DNA of 64,000 nt from Callaeas wilsoni (taxonomy: Eukaryota > Chordata > Aves > Passeriformes > Callaeidae): assembly GCA_013398955.1 (NCBI GenBank), contig VWPU01006300.1, positions 1-64,000 on the forward strand, given 5' to 3'. Every line of letters starts with the position of its first letter. Within the stretch, counting starts at the first letter, position 1. Under the pieces are notes generated by a model that had not been told where the DNA came from, ran no database searches, and saw only the letters and a list, made by a program, of their open reading frames with translations. The translations under genes and the position numbers were made by a program. Shown in pieces: positions 12,004-21,886 of this stretch.

Positions 12004-12630
12004 GGGAGCCACTGGGAACCATTGGGAGCCTGGAGGAACTGGAAGCCTGGAGTGACTGGGAAGCTGGAGCCACTGGGAGCCACTGGGAACCACTGGGACC
12101 CTGCAGCAACTGGGAAGCACGGGGAAGCTGGAGCCACTGGGAACCTGCAGCAACTGGGAGGCACTGGGAGCCTGGAGTGACTGGGAAGCTGGAGCCACTG
12201 GGAGCCACTGGGAACCACTGGGACCCTGCAGCAACTGGGAAGCACGGGGAAGCTGGAGCCACTGGGAACCTGCAGCAACTGGGAGGCACTGGGAGCCTGG
12301 AGTGACTGGGAAGCTGGAGCCACTGGGAGCCACTGGGAACCACTGGGACCCTGCAGCAACTGGGAAGCACGGGGAAGCTGGAGCCACTGGGAACCTGCAG
12401 CAACTGGGAGGCACTGGGAGCCTGGAGTGACTGGGAAGCTGGAGCCACTGGGAGCCACTGGGAACCACTGGGAAGCACTGGGAACCTGGAGTGACTGGGA
12501 AGCTGGAGCAACTGGGAGCCACTGGGAGCCACCGGGACCCTGCAGCAACTGGGAATCACTGGGAAGCTGGAGCCACTGGGAGCCACTGGGAAGCTGCAGT
12601 GACTGGGAACCACTGGGAAGCAGCACCTGG
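12004..12630. repeat. Higher-order minisatellite, 125-bp unit on a 10-bp core
   Basis: The 'agtgactgggaagctgg' landmark recurs at 12,051, 12,176, 12,301 and 12,426, exactly 125 bp apart. There are therefore three full higher-order units followed by a degenerate tail to about 12,630. Each unit is made of variants of a CTGGGAGCCA / CTGGGAACCA core with GGG about every ten bases. Positions 12,450-12,482 have four GGG runs separated by three 7-base loops. The minus strand is open in several frames because the repeat lacks stop codons; this is not evidence of a gene. Confidence 0.95.
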
Positions 12631-12728
12631 TGGCTGTGGCAGAAAAGGCTGGGCAACCATCAGCAATCTTTGCTTGCCTCCAGCCACTCTCACAGGAGAT
12701 CAGGATCACATCCAGAGGAGCCAGGGGC

Positions 12729-12896
12729 ACACACAGCCAGAGAAGGGACCCTGGCCATCCTTTGGTGTCACACACAGCCAGAGAAGGGACCTTGGCCATC
12801 CTTTGGTGTCACACACAGCCAGAGACGGGACCTTGGCCATCCTTTGGTGTCACACACAGCCAGAGAAGGGACCTTGGCCATCCTTTGGTGTCACAC
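12729..12896. repeat. 41-bp tandem repeat, 4 units
   Basis: The 'gagaagggacc' landmark lies at 12,740, 12,781, 12,822 (as 'gagacggga') and 12,863, an exact 41-bp period. Units contain 'cttggccatcctttggtgtc' and 'acacacagcca'. The sequence is unrelated to the GGG-rich block 100 bp upstream, so this is a separate array at the same locus. Confidence 0.96.
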
Positions 12897-13925
12897 CTAC
12901 GGCTCAGCTCCCAGTAACTTCCTTCCTGGGCCAGCTGGACCTAACGCGGGTTTCATTCCTCCTGCAGCCCCTGTTTTCGTGGATATCCTTGTTTACACAC
13001 GGTGGGGAAAGCAACAGGACAGAGAACATTCCTGAAACAGACTTGCAAAACACCAGGGTGGGGGAGCAGAGGAGAGCTAGAGAATGGAAAATACTTCTGG
13101 AAAGTTTTGTCAAACATGAGTAATGGATTTGGGTTTTTTTTTTTTTTCCCCCAGCTGCAGGTCACACACCAGACAGGTTTCACACAGGTTTTGGCCTGAC
13201 CTTGCCCTGTGCAGGAGGCGAGATTCCCCAAGCTGAATTTCCCTGTGCAGGTAAAAGTTTCAAAACTGGTCAAATATAATTCTGCTACACCAAGTTTCAC
13301 ATCAAATGAAAACACTTCAAAAAATGGAGTATTTCTCTAAGGAAAGCAAACTCATATTTACCCCCTTCTCAACATTCTGTGCGGTACAACAAAGTGAGAG
13401 AATAAAGCAATTTGCAGGGATTTTCCCCCTCATAACAAGCACACAGAAATGATGGAGGTTCATGCTTAAGAAAACAGAAAAAAAAGACTAAACATAACAT
13501 ATTAATGCTACATGAAAAAAAAACTCATTAAAGCCATAGTGATATTGCAACAATGCCTCCTGATACAAGTAATCATATATTAATAAGCCTAAATCACATT
13601 TTCTACTGGAATATCACTTACAGAAGAGAAGAACCATGTCCAAAATAACATTCTTTAAAGACACTGAACCGTCTTCTTTAAATACTTTAAAAGCAAAAAC
13701 AAACAACTGCCGGGTAGCAGAACTAAAGGGGCTTTACATCAAATACCAGCTATTAGTGTGTGGAAGCAGAGGTCACTCCCTCATGTGCTGCCCATGTGAA
13801 AGGCTCCTGGGTTGAGTTCCCAGCACCTCCCAGTGAGAGAAGTGCTGAGGAAGGGAGAACTTGCGTGCCCTTACCTTTGGAAAAAGCCTGAGTGCTCTGG
13901 CTGTAGCAAACACTTCACCCCAAAA
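12897..13925. other. Unique stretch after the minisatellites
   Basis: A T-run followed by CCCCCAG at about 13,133-13,154 resembles a splice acceptor, but no credible exon follows. The rest is AT-rich sequence with no repeat match I recognise. Confidence 0.3.
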
Positions 13926-14289
13926 CCTTTCCAGTTTCTGGCACTTCTCTCTTCCTGTCGCTTCAGGCACCCATCTCTCTCTGTGTCCACCCAGAAAACA
14001 CAAGTGTTAAACCAGCAGCTCTGGAGCACCAAGGCCTGGGGTTGATTTACCATGGCACACAGGTATCCATCCCTCCACGCTTCCCTCTTCTAATCCCTCC
14101 TTTTGATTGGCCCGTAAAAAAGCCGAATTACTCAGCTGCGCCCTTTTCTGCGAAAACATTTGAAACCTCCCACACCATGTAGTGGCTTTATGTTTAAAGG
14201 CCAGGCAACAGGACCACGTGAAAGATTCCTCCTTCCACAAAAAGCAGTTTCGGTCGTATCACGCGAGATGAAGTTCCAGGACACAGCTC
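13926..14289. repeat. Inverted repeat, left arm (about 364 bp)
   Basis: From 'cctttccagtttctggc' at 13,926 to 'aggacacagct' near 14,288, this segment is the reverse complement of 16,010-16,386. Differences are few: a couple of substitutions near the 14,280 end, and a short cluster near 14,050-14,090 where the other arm has about 15 additional bases. Outside those indels, identity is about 97% by eye. I do not recognise the unit as a known transposon. It shows no TG...CA ends, no terminal inverted repeats and no poly-A tail. It could be an inverted local duplication or a dispersed repeat present twice. Confidence 0.93.
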
Positions 14290-14322
14290 ATCCATTAGCA
14301 AAATCAGTAAGCCTAATGGATG
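14289..14322. repeat. Short hairpin at the edge of the left arm
   Basis: CATCCATTAG (14,289-14,298) and CTAATGGATG (14,313-14,322) are perfect inverted copies with a 14-base loop. They sit directly at the inner boundary of the left arm. Confidence 0.75.
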
Positions 14323-15518
14323 GATGACCAAAAGTCCCACTTCAGGGACTGCCAAGTTTTTATCTCTGCAACGAGTGCCACAACAGCTTTCCTTAAACAG
14401 CTGAAATTTCAAGTATTTTCCAAGTAAAATGCAAATTCTCAATCACAGTCCAATCATAACCATATAAAAAAAAAAATCATCTTCAAAGTACCACCAGCAC
14501 TCCCAGGTCATTCCCTTTGTAAACCACTTACATTCCCTCCGTACACCACCACTTTGTAAGGATGCTGCAAGATATTTTTATTTCTAAAAAAAAAACAAAA
14601 CCAGATGAAGTCAGGATTTTCTAGCACTTAGTCCAATCGGAACAAGATTCAAACAAAACCTCTGGGAGAAACTCAGAGTTACTCCTGAAAACTTTAAATT
14701 TCTGTTTAACACAAAGAGTTTGCTCTTCACGCAGGCCTCAGTGAGCCACTGACAGGGTAAAAGGTGCTGCTCACAACTGGTGTTTTCACGTGTTGAAAAT
14801 GCTGATTCATGCCTATGAAAAACTTAATTCATCAAGGGTTTCATGCAGGTGCTGAGAAACACCTAATGAAGTGTTCATTACTCATTTCAATAGCTCCTGT
14901 CTGTCCCAATACATACAGTTTGGGCTCCAAATATTATTGAATATGTATATTCCTACTTTGCAGCAAATTATAACCTTGATCTTTTGATGCTTTAAGTATT
15001 TATATTTAGAATGGAAAGAAAGAAAAAAAAAACCCTCATGCAGTTTTGCATGGATTCATGACTTAACTGTTCAGCAAACCTAAGGCTAAAGGTTAATCTT
15101 GAGACGGGGAGCAGATGTTCAGTCGGAAGGAACTTTTTCTCAGGAGGAGATACCCAGGAAGTCTGTCTTTCCAATCTGCTCCAGCCCACGGAATTTCCCA
15201 CCACGCTTATCCCACTGGGAAAAACCAGGGAGCAGCCTCCAAGTGAACCACGTGCAGGGCAGAATTTAACCAGCTCTGAGGGCTTCAGCACAGAGCCCTG
15301 GACCAGAGAACAGCACGTGGCACGTCCGTACCACTCTGCAGCACTCCCCTGAGCATCGTGCCAAGCACACGCCGCTCCTGCCAGCAAGATGATTCCTGCT
15401 CCAGGCTTCAGCATGAACTTTTAATTCTCTAGAATCCAAGCCACTGAGTTGTTCCAGCTTAAATGATAACCAGAGAGCTCGCTCTGGATTCTAACCTTCA
15501 CAGGGAAGTGGATAAGGC
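14323..15518. other. Spacer between inverted arms, unique part
   Basis: AT-rich sequence with A-runs near 14,466-14,475 and 14,587-14,597. No exon or repeat family was seen before the CR1 at 15,519. Confidence 0.35.
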
Positions 15519-15589
15519 TGCTGAGTCTTCTCCAGGATGAGCAGTCCCAGCTCGCTCAGCCTCTCCTCCCCTGAAGGATGATCCAGTCC
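15519..15589 (-). mobile_element. CR1 LINE, piece 1 of a broken copy
   Basis: The sequence 'gtcttctccaggatgagcag', 'tcccagctcgctcagcctct' and 'gatgatccagtcc' matches the reverse strand of the CR1 region just upstream of its 3' end. The copy is cut at 15,589 by a solo LTR and resumes at 15,932, so the CR1 predates the LTR. Confidence 0.85.
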
Positions 15590-15931
15590 TGTGGGCTTCC
15601 AAGCAGGGGTTCAGAGATGCAGCGAGGCAGGAGTCCAGAGCGAGGAATGAATTATTTATTAAATTTACAATACCATTTATATATTCTAGTTCCATAAAGC
15701 AATTGAACAGTGCTCACACTTCTCCTAGGGTGATTGGTCAAAGTCTCAGACACCCACTTAGAAATGTTTTTTCCTAATATAATGTACACAAGGTCAGAAG
15801 ATACCAGATATGAATGCTATTTACAAAAACCCTATCTATTGTTTCCATAGCTTACACAGCAAAGGAAAAGTTCTCACAGAATGAGTGCAAGAAGAGAAAA
15901 TTTCCCTGCTAACAGCATTTCAGCATCCACA
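15590..15931 (-). mobile_element. Solo retroviral LTR, copy 1 (342 bp)
   Basis: It begins TGTGGGCTTCCAAGC and ends CAGCATCCACA, so both strands have TG...CA ends. Read on the minus strand it contains a TATATAAA box and, downstream, an AATAAA polyadenylation signal, which sets the orientation. Flanks are CAGTCC (15,584-15,589) and ATGTCC (15,932-15,937), matching at 4 of 6 positions, so the target duplication has decayed. No gag, pol or env sequence is attached, making this a solo LTR left by recombination. It is inserted in a CR1. Confidence 0.92.
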
Positions 15932-16017
15932 ATGTCCCTTCATCATCTTTCAGTCCTGCACCAGATTTGCTCCAGGAAATCCGTATCTTACTTTTACAAA
16001 GCAGCCCACAGCTGTGC
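15932..16017 (-). mobile_element. CR1 LINE, piece 2 of a broken copy
   Basis: The stretch 'cttcatcatctttcagtcct' followed by 'gcaccagatttgctccagg' continues the CR1 text interrupted at 15,589. CR1 normally reads from 'ccagtccc' straight into 'ttcatcatctt'. The match fades in 'cagcccacagctgtgccct' where the right inverted arm begins. Confidence 0.75.
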
Positions 16018-16386
16018 CCTGGAATTTCATCTCGCGTGATACGACCGAAACTGCTTTTTGTGGAAGGAGGAATCTTTCACGTGGTCCTGTTGCCTGGCCT
16101 TTAAACATAAAGCCACTACATGGTGTGGGAGGTTTCAAATGTTTTCGCAGAAAAGGGCGCAGCTGAGTAATTCGGCTTTTTTACGGGCCAATCAAAAGGA
16201 GGGATTAGAAGAGGGAGGCTGCTTGGAAGCGTGGAGGGATGGATGGATCCCTGTGTCCCAGGGTAAATCAACCCCAGGCCTTGGTGCTCCAGAGCTGCTG
16301 GTTTAACACTTGTGTTTTCTGGGTGGACACAGAGAGAGATGGGTGCCTGAAGCGACAGGAAGAGAGAAGTGCCAGAAACTGGAAAG
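16010..16386. repeat. Inverted repeat, right arm (about 377 bp)
   Basis: This is the reverse complement of 13,926-14,289, starting at 'agctgtgccctggaa' and ending at 'actggaaagg'. CR1 text lies on both sides of it (15,932-16,017 and 16,387-16,445), so the arm interrupts a CR1. Relative to the left arm it has about 11 additional bases near 16,217 and a 4-base GGAT expansion near 16,240. A 53-codon frame is shared by the two arms, but it is short and unlike any protein I know. Confidence 0.93.
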
Positions 16387-16445
16387 GAGACCAGATGTAG
16401 CCTCACTGGTCATGAGGAGAGAGGAAGGATCAGCTCCCTCTGCCT
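16387..16445 (-). mobile_element. CR1 LINE, piece 3 of a broken copy
   Basis: The series 'gaccagatgtagcctcactg' and 'gagaggaaggatcagctccc' matches the CR1 text that follows 'cagtactccagatgtggcct' in intact copies. It is the continuation of the CR1 seen at 15,519-15,589 and 15,932-16,017. Confidence 0.78.
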
Positions 16446-16473
16446 CCTTCAGTTTTCCTTCAGAAAAGGAATC

Positions 16474-16690
16474 CTGTCACAGACTGGTTTGGGTTGGAAG
16501 GGACCTTAAAGCCCATCCCATTCCATGAGCAGGGACACCTCCCACTGTCCCAGGCTGCTCCAAGCCCAGCCCAGCCTGGCCTGGGACACTGCCAGGGATC
16601 CAGGGGCAGCCACAGCTTCTCTGGGCACCCTGTGCCAGGGAACAATTCCTCCCCAATATCCCATCTGACCCTGCCCTCTGGCAGGAACAG
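16474..16690 (-). mobile_element. CR1 LINE 3' fragment, separate copy
   Basis: GGTTTGGGTTGGAAGGGACC at 16,485 is followed by the usual CR1 reverse-strand series, ending with 'ccccaatatcccatctgacc' and 'ctgccctctggcagg'. It has its own 3' end at about 16,474, so it is distinct from the broken copy upstream. It lacks the segment normally found between 'ctgtgccagg' and 'gaacaattcc'. Confidence 0.94.
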
Positions 16691-18185
16691 AATTGTGTCC
16701 TTCACTTCTTAAAGCCGTGGGAATCATCAGGAATGAGCAACCTAAGGCTGAGGCGAGGCTAAGGACAGGCTTAGCATGGGCTAGCACACACTTTTCTTGT
16801 ATCCAGGAGAATTTTAGTTCATGCTGAATTTAACCTCTTGTACTTGGCAGATCTTGTTCCCCCCCCCAAGCATGAGAAATAAAAAGAAGAACCCCACCTC
16901 GGTAAAGCCAGGGTAACAACCCATTATCACAGCACACAGTGCTAACTCACAAGCACCACAGAGTTCCCTCTGGCTCCAGCTCAGCCTCTTCCAACTGCCA
17001 AAATGAAATGTATATCCATGTATCTCGCCTGGCAAGCATCCAGCTGCGGATGCAAATAGATTTTCAGTTACTTGCAACAGTGGAAGGCCGTGTTTCAAAA
17101 TGAGGATAAAACAGCTATCCCCAGAAAGAAGAGGATTAGGTATTCATTTAGGGGTTTTCATATTAAATCCAGATCCTGCTACCGATGGGACGCCCTCTAA
17201 ACCAATCCTAAATCCCCCTGTGGCCCCAACATGTCCTGTCTGAGATATCTTTTAAGCTATTCTGCAACCCAGCAGGACAGAAAAGCCCTTCCCCGAGCCA
17301 CTGTGAGTGAAGGGGGCAAAACACAAACAGCACACAGCAAAGTTTATGGCTAATTACACAATCTGTGCTCACCTCCTGCCCTTCCACTAGCCAGGATGCC
17401 ATTGCAAAGTTCCTTAAAAACAGGAATTATCTGCAGATCAATTTAAAACAGAAAAGTGTTAAAAAGCCTGATATAATTTGTTAAAAAGGTGCTGACTTTG
17501 GATATTGAAGGGTTCATAACGAAGGCCGCAGCGCTAAACATGAAAATGACAGGTCAAGGCAACAGGAAACACACCCTAAATTCTCACAGGGAGAAAACAC
17601 CATTTTATTGGCTAAAAAAACCCCCAACCTTGGGTCCTGCACTACTCCCATGACAGCTTGATTTGACCAAATCTTCACTAGACTTTCCTGCTCACACGCT
17701 GCACTTCGGGGACAAGGAGCAGCCTTGTGCGGGCTTTAACAGAAATTATTAACGCTGCCAGTGGCGTCAGGGTCATCAGGAGAGATCCACCCAAATCTTC
17801 AGCTGCATTTTGGTGTTTCTCTGGGCTGATTTCAGCCAGAGCACGGCAGCTTCAAGCTGCATAAAGCCACAGGGGCAGGACGTGTCTTGGCTCAAACATT
17901 TCAAGAAACACCTAATAAATAAAATAAATAAGATATTGAGGGGTTGTATTATCACACCAGGGAATTACGGCCTTACTCACCTGAGAAATGGCATCAGGCT
18001 TTTGTAACACCTTTCTTTTTTGTCTCAATAAGCTAGTGAGCAGCTTCAGGTTGCTAATAATACAGTTATTGATGAAGATAGGAAACCATACCAACCAAGC
18101 CACAATTTGGAGCGTAAATCTTCTGCCTCGACCTCTCTGAAATGCTCCAACCATGGCGAAATAAGACTGACAAATATTTCATTTG
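16691..18185. other. Unique non-coding stretch
   Basis: A C-run lies at about 16,859-16,867. Otherwise the sequence is mixed, with no recognised repeat or exon before the LTR at 18,192. Confidence 0.35.
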
Positions 18186-18191
18186 GAAAAG

Positions 18192-18532
18192 TGTGGGCTT
18201 CCAAGCAGGGGTTCAGCGATGCAGTGAGGCACGAGTCAGAGCAAGGCATGAATTATTTATTAAATTTACAATACCATTTATATATTCTAGTTCCATAAAG
18301 CTATTGAACAGTGCTCACAGTTCTCCTAGGGTGACTGGTCAAAGTCTCAGACACCCACTTAGAAATGTTTTTTCCTAATATAATGTACACACGGTCAGAA
18401 GATACCAGATCTGAATGCTATTTACAAAAACCCTATCTATTGTTTACATGGCTTACACAGCAAAGGAAAAGTTCTCACAGAATGAATGCAAGAAGAGAAA
18501 ATTTCCCTGCTAACAGCATTTCAGCATCCACA
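18192..18532 (-). mobile_element. Solo retroviral LTR, copy 2 (341 bp)
   Basis: It belongs to the same family as the LTR at 15,590, with TGTGGG...CCACA ends and, on the minus strand, a TATATAAA box and AATAAA signal. It is flanked by a perfect 6-bp target duplication, GAAAAG, at 18,186-18,191 and 18,533-18,538. A 6-bp duplication is typical of alpha/beta-type (ERVK-like) retroviral integration. No internal viral sequence remains. Confidence 0.96.
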
Positions 18533-18623
18533 GAAAAGTGCAGGAGAACGTGTTTTATATTTCCCTGGAAAAGGCGTCACTGGAAAATCCACAGCCCTTT
18601 CCAAGCTGCACATGAGATGCTGA

Positions 18624-18695
18624 TTGAATCACGAAGGTTGGGAAAGACCTCCAAGATGGAGTCCAACCAGCACCACAGCAGATTTGCACATCTAC
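18624..18695 (-). mobile_element. Diverged CR1 3' fragment
   Basis: 'gaatcacgaaggttgggaaa' and 'gacctccaagatggagtcca' followed by 'accagcacca' resemble the reverse strand of an older CR1 subfamily, which has 'aggttggaaaagacctctaa'. The match is short and approximate. Confidence 0.6.
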
Positions 18696-21590
18696 AAATA
18701 TTGCAGGTTCTACGAGCACAGCAACATTCAGCTGTGCTCATCTACCAGCAAACCCATCGCAGGAAATCTGTTTCCAGTCTAAGACCTGGACAGAAAAGCC
18801 TTTAGGAATGATCTGCTTCAACCTAAGCATCGATTTCCTTCAAACTGGAAGTACACCTGCCAAGGCAAAAATTCCTCTTTTTTTTTTTCCAGTGTAGGCA
18901 TCGGGAACTCCACAGCAGCAAGGATTGCTACCGCTGGGAGCACGGGGATCTGAGAGGTACAAGGACTGCTTGCCTGCTTTCCCAGGCCATCTCTACCACA
19001 AAATATTTGGTTAAAGCTGTAAAAGTCCATCTCCCAGCTGACTCACAAACTGCCTCACCACGGCGACACCCACACCTGGATTTTCCCCTGTTCGCTACGG
19101 TAATATTCATTTCTGCCATCCCTCCCGAGGCTGTTACAGCCACGTGCTGCCCTCTGACCCTCATTTCTTTTGCAATATTACATGATTTCACCCAGCATCC
19201 TGAGGGCTGCGTTCAAGTGCACACACTTAATTCCGTGTACAGTGGAATATTTCCAGTCCTAAGCGATTATTTTTTATTTTTTTTTTTAACCAGGCAGGAA
19301 AAGCAATTTATATTTTGTTTTTTTACCATCAGCCCTTCAAGGCAGGCTCAGCAACACGAGAACACTGCAGGTAATTGAGATTCTCCTTCAGTTCCAACAC
19401 TGAGGGACAGGAAAGATGGCATTGACATGCCTGCTGGAATACCAAAGAGTGGTGTGACCTTCCCATCTAAAGGTACTTTACCTGTCGATTTTATGATTAT
19501 TCCACAATTCAGGTGAATGTATCAGCTACCTAAAATTACTTTCTCAGTTCCTTGCCCATCGTTCAAACAGAAATTCCTCACATCTGTTTCCAAGTCCAGG
19601 AGCATTCATTTCGTTTTCAGGTATTTTAAGTACTTTCTGCTAAATTCACTATTTTTTTCTTTTTCCTGTCCTTCCTGCCAGCTCTTCAGAAGCTTCTTCT
19701 GCTACAGTGAGTTTCTGCAGGGAACATTTGTAGGTTCCCTTCCTTATTTAATTCAACTATCTTAGTGAAGTTTAATGGAATGGCTTCCCAGTTTGTTCAC
19801 AATACCCTGGCAGAAGAGAAATGGTCACCTTACAAAATAATTAGGTTTTTTTCCCCAAGGCCTACATCCCTGCTTTCCCAACTTTTCTGAAGTATTTTAA
19901 GAGGAAGAAAACACACTGCAGGAAAAATACCTTTTTCAATCATTCGTTCTTAGATATAAAAACATCAAAATGCTCAAATGGAAAAAAAACAAAACAAAAC
20001 AAAAATAATGTTATGTGGGGTTTTTTTATTCACTCCAGTACCCCATAAAAGGCTCTTTTTCCAGTCACAAGGGACAAAAGTGACATTTCCATTGTCTACA
20101 GGCAAGACAATTTGATGTCTGTTGATAAACACTGAACAGGAATAAAAAGCTTGCAGAAGCCATGCACTTGCTGGAAGGCAAATCCGAGGATCCGTAGGCC
20201 AAAATAAAGATTAACGCGTGCCCGTGGCCACACACAGACACCAAGATCAGGGGCTGAACAACGGGAAAGAGCCTCAGATATTCCCACCCCAGCGAGGGAA
20301 CCATTCCTTAGGTCAGGTTACATTCCAGGATTTGAGATGTTCTGCGTAGCTGAGATCAAAAGTTACAACTACGTGAGGAAACACAAACCAGATAAATCCC
20401 GGGGGGAATTTTGAGCCACCAGGTGACAGCGACCACCAAAAACTGGAAAAACGGAGAAAAAGCCACCCGGGTGAGGGACAAGAGGAGGAAGACACCAGAG
20501 CAATTGCAAAGCAGAGCAACACGAGCTCTGCCTCAGCCGTTTCACTGCAACCACGCCAGCCTGGGAAAACAAGGAGGAGCTGCTGCGGGAAAGCCTCGGG
20601 TCAGGCGGCCCCGGAGGGAGGGCCGGGAGGGAAGGAAGCACAGCAGGCCTGATAAGATCGGCCTCCTGCCCCCACGGATCTGAAGCCACTCCAGCTCTCA
20701 GCCTAATGAAGAACATCTTTGAAACCAAGAGTGAACATCTACGGAGGGAGCCCGGAGGCCACGCTACAAAACCAGCCTCCAACTCCCTGAAAGGAGTGAA
20801 AAGCCATGTTCTTATTCCCATGCCAAGGGGGACGAGGCACCTTAGGATTCCTTTTTCAGAAGCAATCTGAGTAAACAGACCCACTTCAAACCCCTTTAAG
20901 TTATTGAGGAGTACAGGAGGCACAGGATTTCAAGAATCAAAACCATCACGGTAATCCAGGGAGCTGAAATCCTGTCTCGAAGGATTTCATCCTCCTGGGA
21001 GACCTCGTAAAAGGATACGACTCCTCCACGAAGGGAGCTGCTGCTGCTCCTCTAAGGAGCTGGGAAAGGAGCCCGTCCCTCTCTGGAGCAGCGGGAGTGT
21101 CACAGGGCTGTGCAAAACAGCAACGCCACTGCTCCCAGAAAAACAAGGAGATGGCAGTGATGGCTGCAGCAAGCTCAACACAAGAGCCTTCCCTCTCCTA
21201 AAGACAGCTCTTCCAGGACATTTGAACAAAGGCATCGTTGCCATTCCATTCTAGTAGTAGCTGTTTTCTAGTGCCCAACAGTTTGGAAAATCATTCTAAC
21301 CACAGCCAAGCCACAGACTTGCTCCTGGTTCTGATAACAAAGCCAGGTGTCTTCCCCCATTTTCTGCTTTCAGGTGATGGCTTGAGGTTTAATCTGACAT
21401 TTTGCAGCAAAAACAATTATCCCCTTGAGTGTTGTTTAGGGTAACTTCACAATTTCAGTCAGGTACCTCAGCACCCTGAGGGCTACTGAACATTTTCCAT
21501 TTCCCTACTATATAATTAAACCTCTGGTATGCCGTGAATTTCTACCTCGACCCCTCTGCTCTACATCTGACAACACACTTCACTCCCTTC
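18696..21590. other. Unique stretch with one acceptor-like tract
   Basis: A long pyrimidine tract ending in CAG lies at 18,877-18,892. An (AAAAC)n run lies near 19,987-20,005. A moderately GC-rich part is at about 20,400-20,700. No recognised repeat family or protein was found. Confidence 0.35.
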
Positions 21591-21600
21591 TCATCCCACT

Positions 21601-21886
21601 CCTTACGTTAGTTTAACCTGGTAAATGGTTTAACTATTTTCATCCCATCCCTTACGTTAGTTTAACCTGGTAAATGGTTTAACTATTTTCATCCCATCCC
21701 TTACGTTAGTTTAACCTGGTAAATGGTTTAACTATTTTCATCCCATCCCTTACGTTAGTTTAACCTGGTAAATGGTTTTGCTAGCAAAAAANTTCCTTAC
21801 ATTAGTTTGACCTGGTAAATGGTTTAACTATTTTCATCCCATCCCTTACGTTAGTTTAACCTGGTAAATGGTTTTGCTAGCAAAAA
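21601..21886. repeat. 49-bp tandem repeat, 6 units, containing an N
   Basis: The CCTTACGTTAG landmark starts at 21,601, 21,650, 21,699 and 21,748 (49-bp period), then at 21,795 (as CCTTACATTAG) and 21,844. Units 4 and 6 both end in the same variant tail, GGTTTTGCTAGCAAAAAA. The single ambiguous base of the window, N at 21,792, lies just after the first such tail. Confidence 0.96.

Noticed and set aside
11905..12799. Minus-strand open frames of 205-268 codons rich in Pro, Ser and Gln
   Set aside because: They lie in the minisatellite, are open in all three frames because the repeat has no stop codons, and the periods (44 and 125 bp) are not multiples of three. There is no sign of coding constraint.
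12427..13123. Plus-strand frames of about 200 codons across the repeat and the 41-bp array
   Set aside because: Same cause: repeat-driven open frames with GATGSHWE-like periodic translation. The 41-bp unit also shifts frame at each copy.
14007..16306. A 53-residue peptide encoded identically at two sites
   Set aside because: The identity follows from the inverted repeat, which is near-identical at every codon position and outside the frame. It is not evidence of protein conservation.
15590..18532. A short provirus bounded by the LTRs at 15,590 and 18,192
   Set aside because: The LTRs share orientation, but copy 2 has its own perfect duplication on both sides, the sequence between them holds CR1 and the inverted arm, and no viral gene is present. 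They are two independent solo LTRs.
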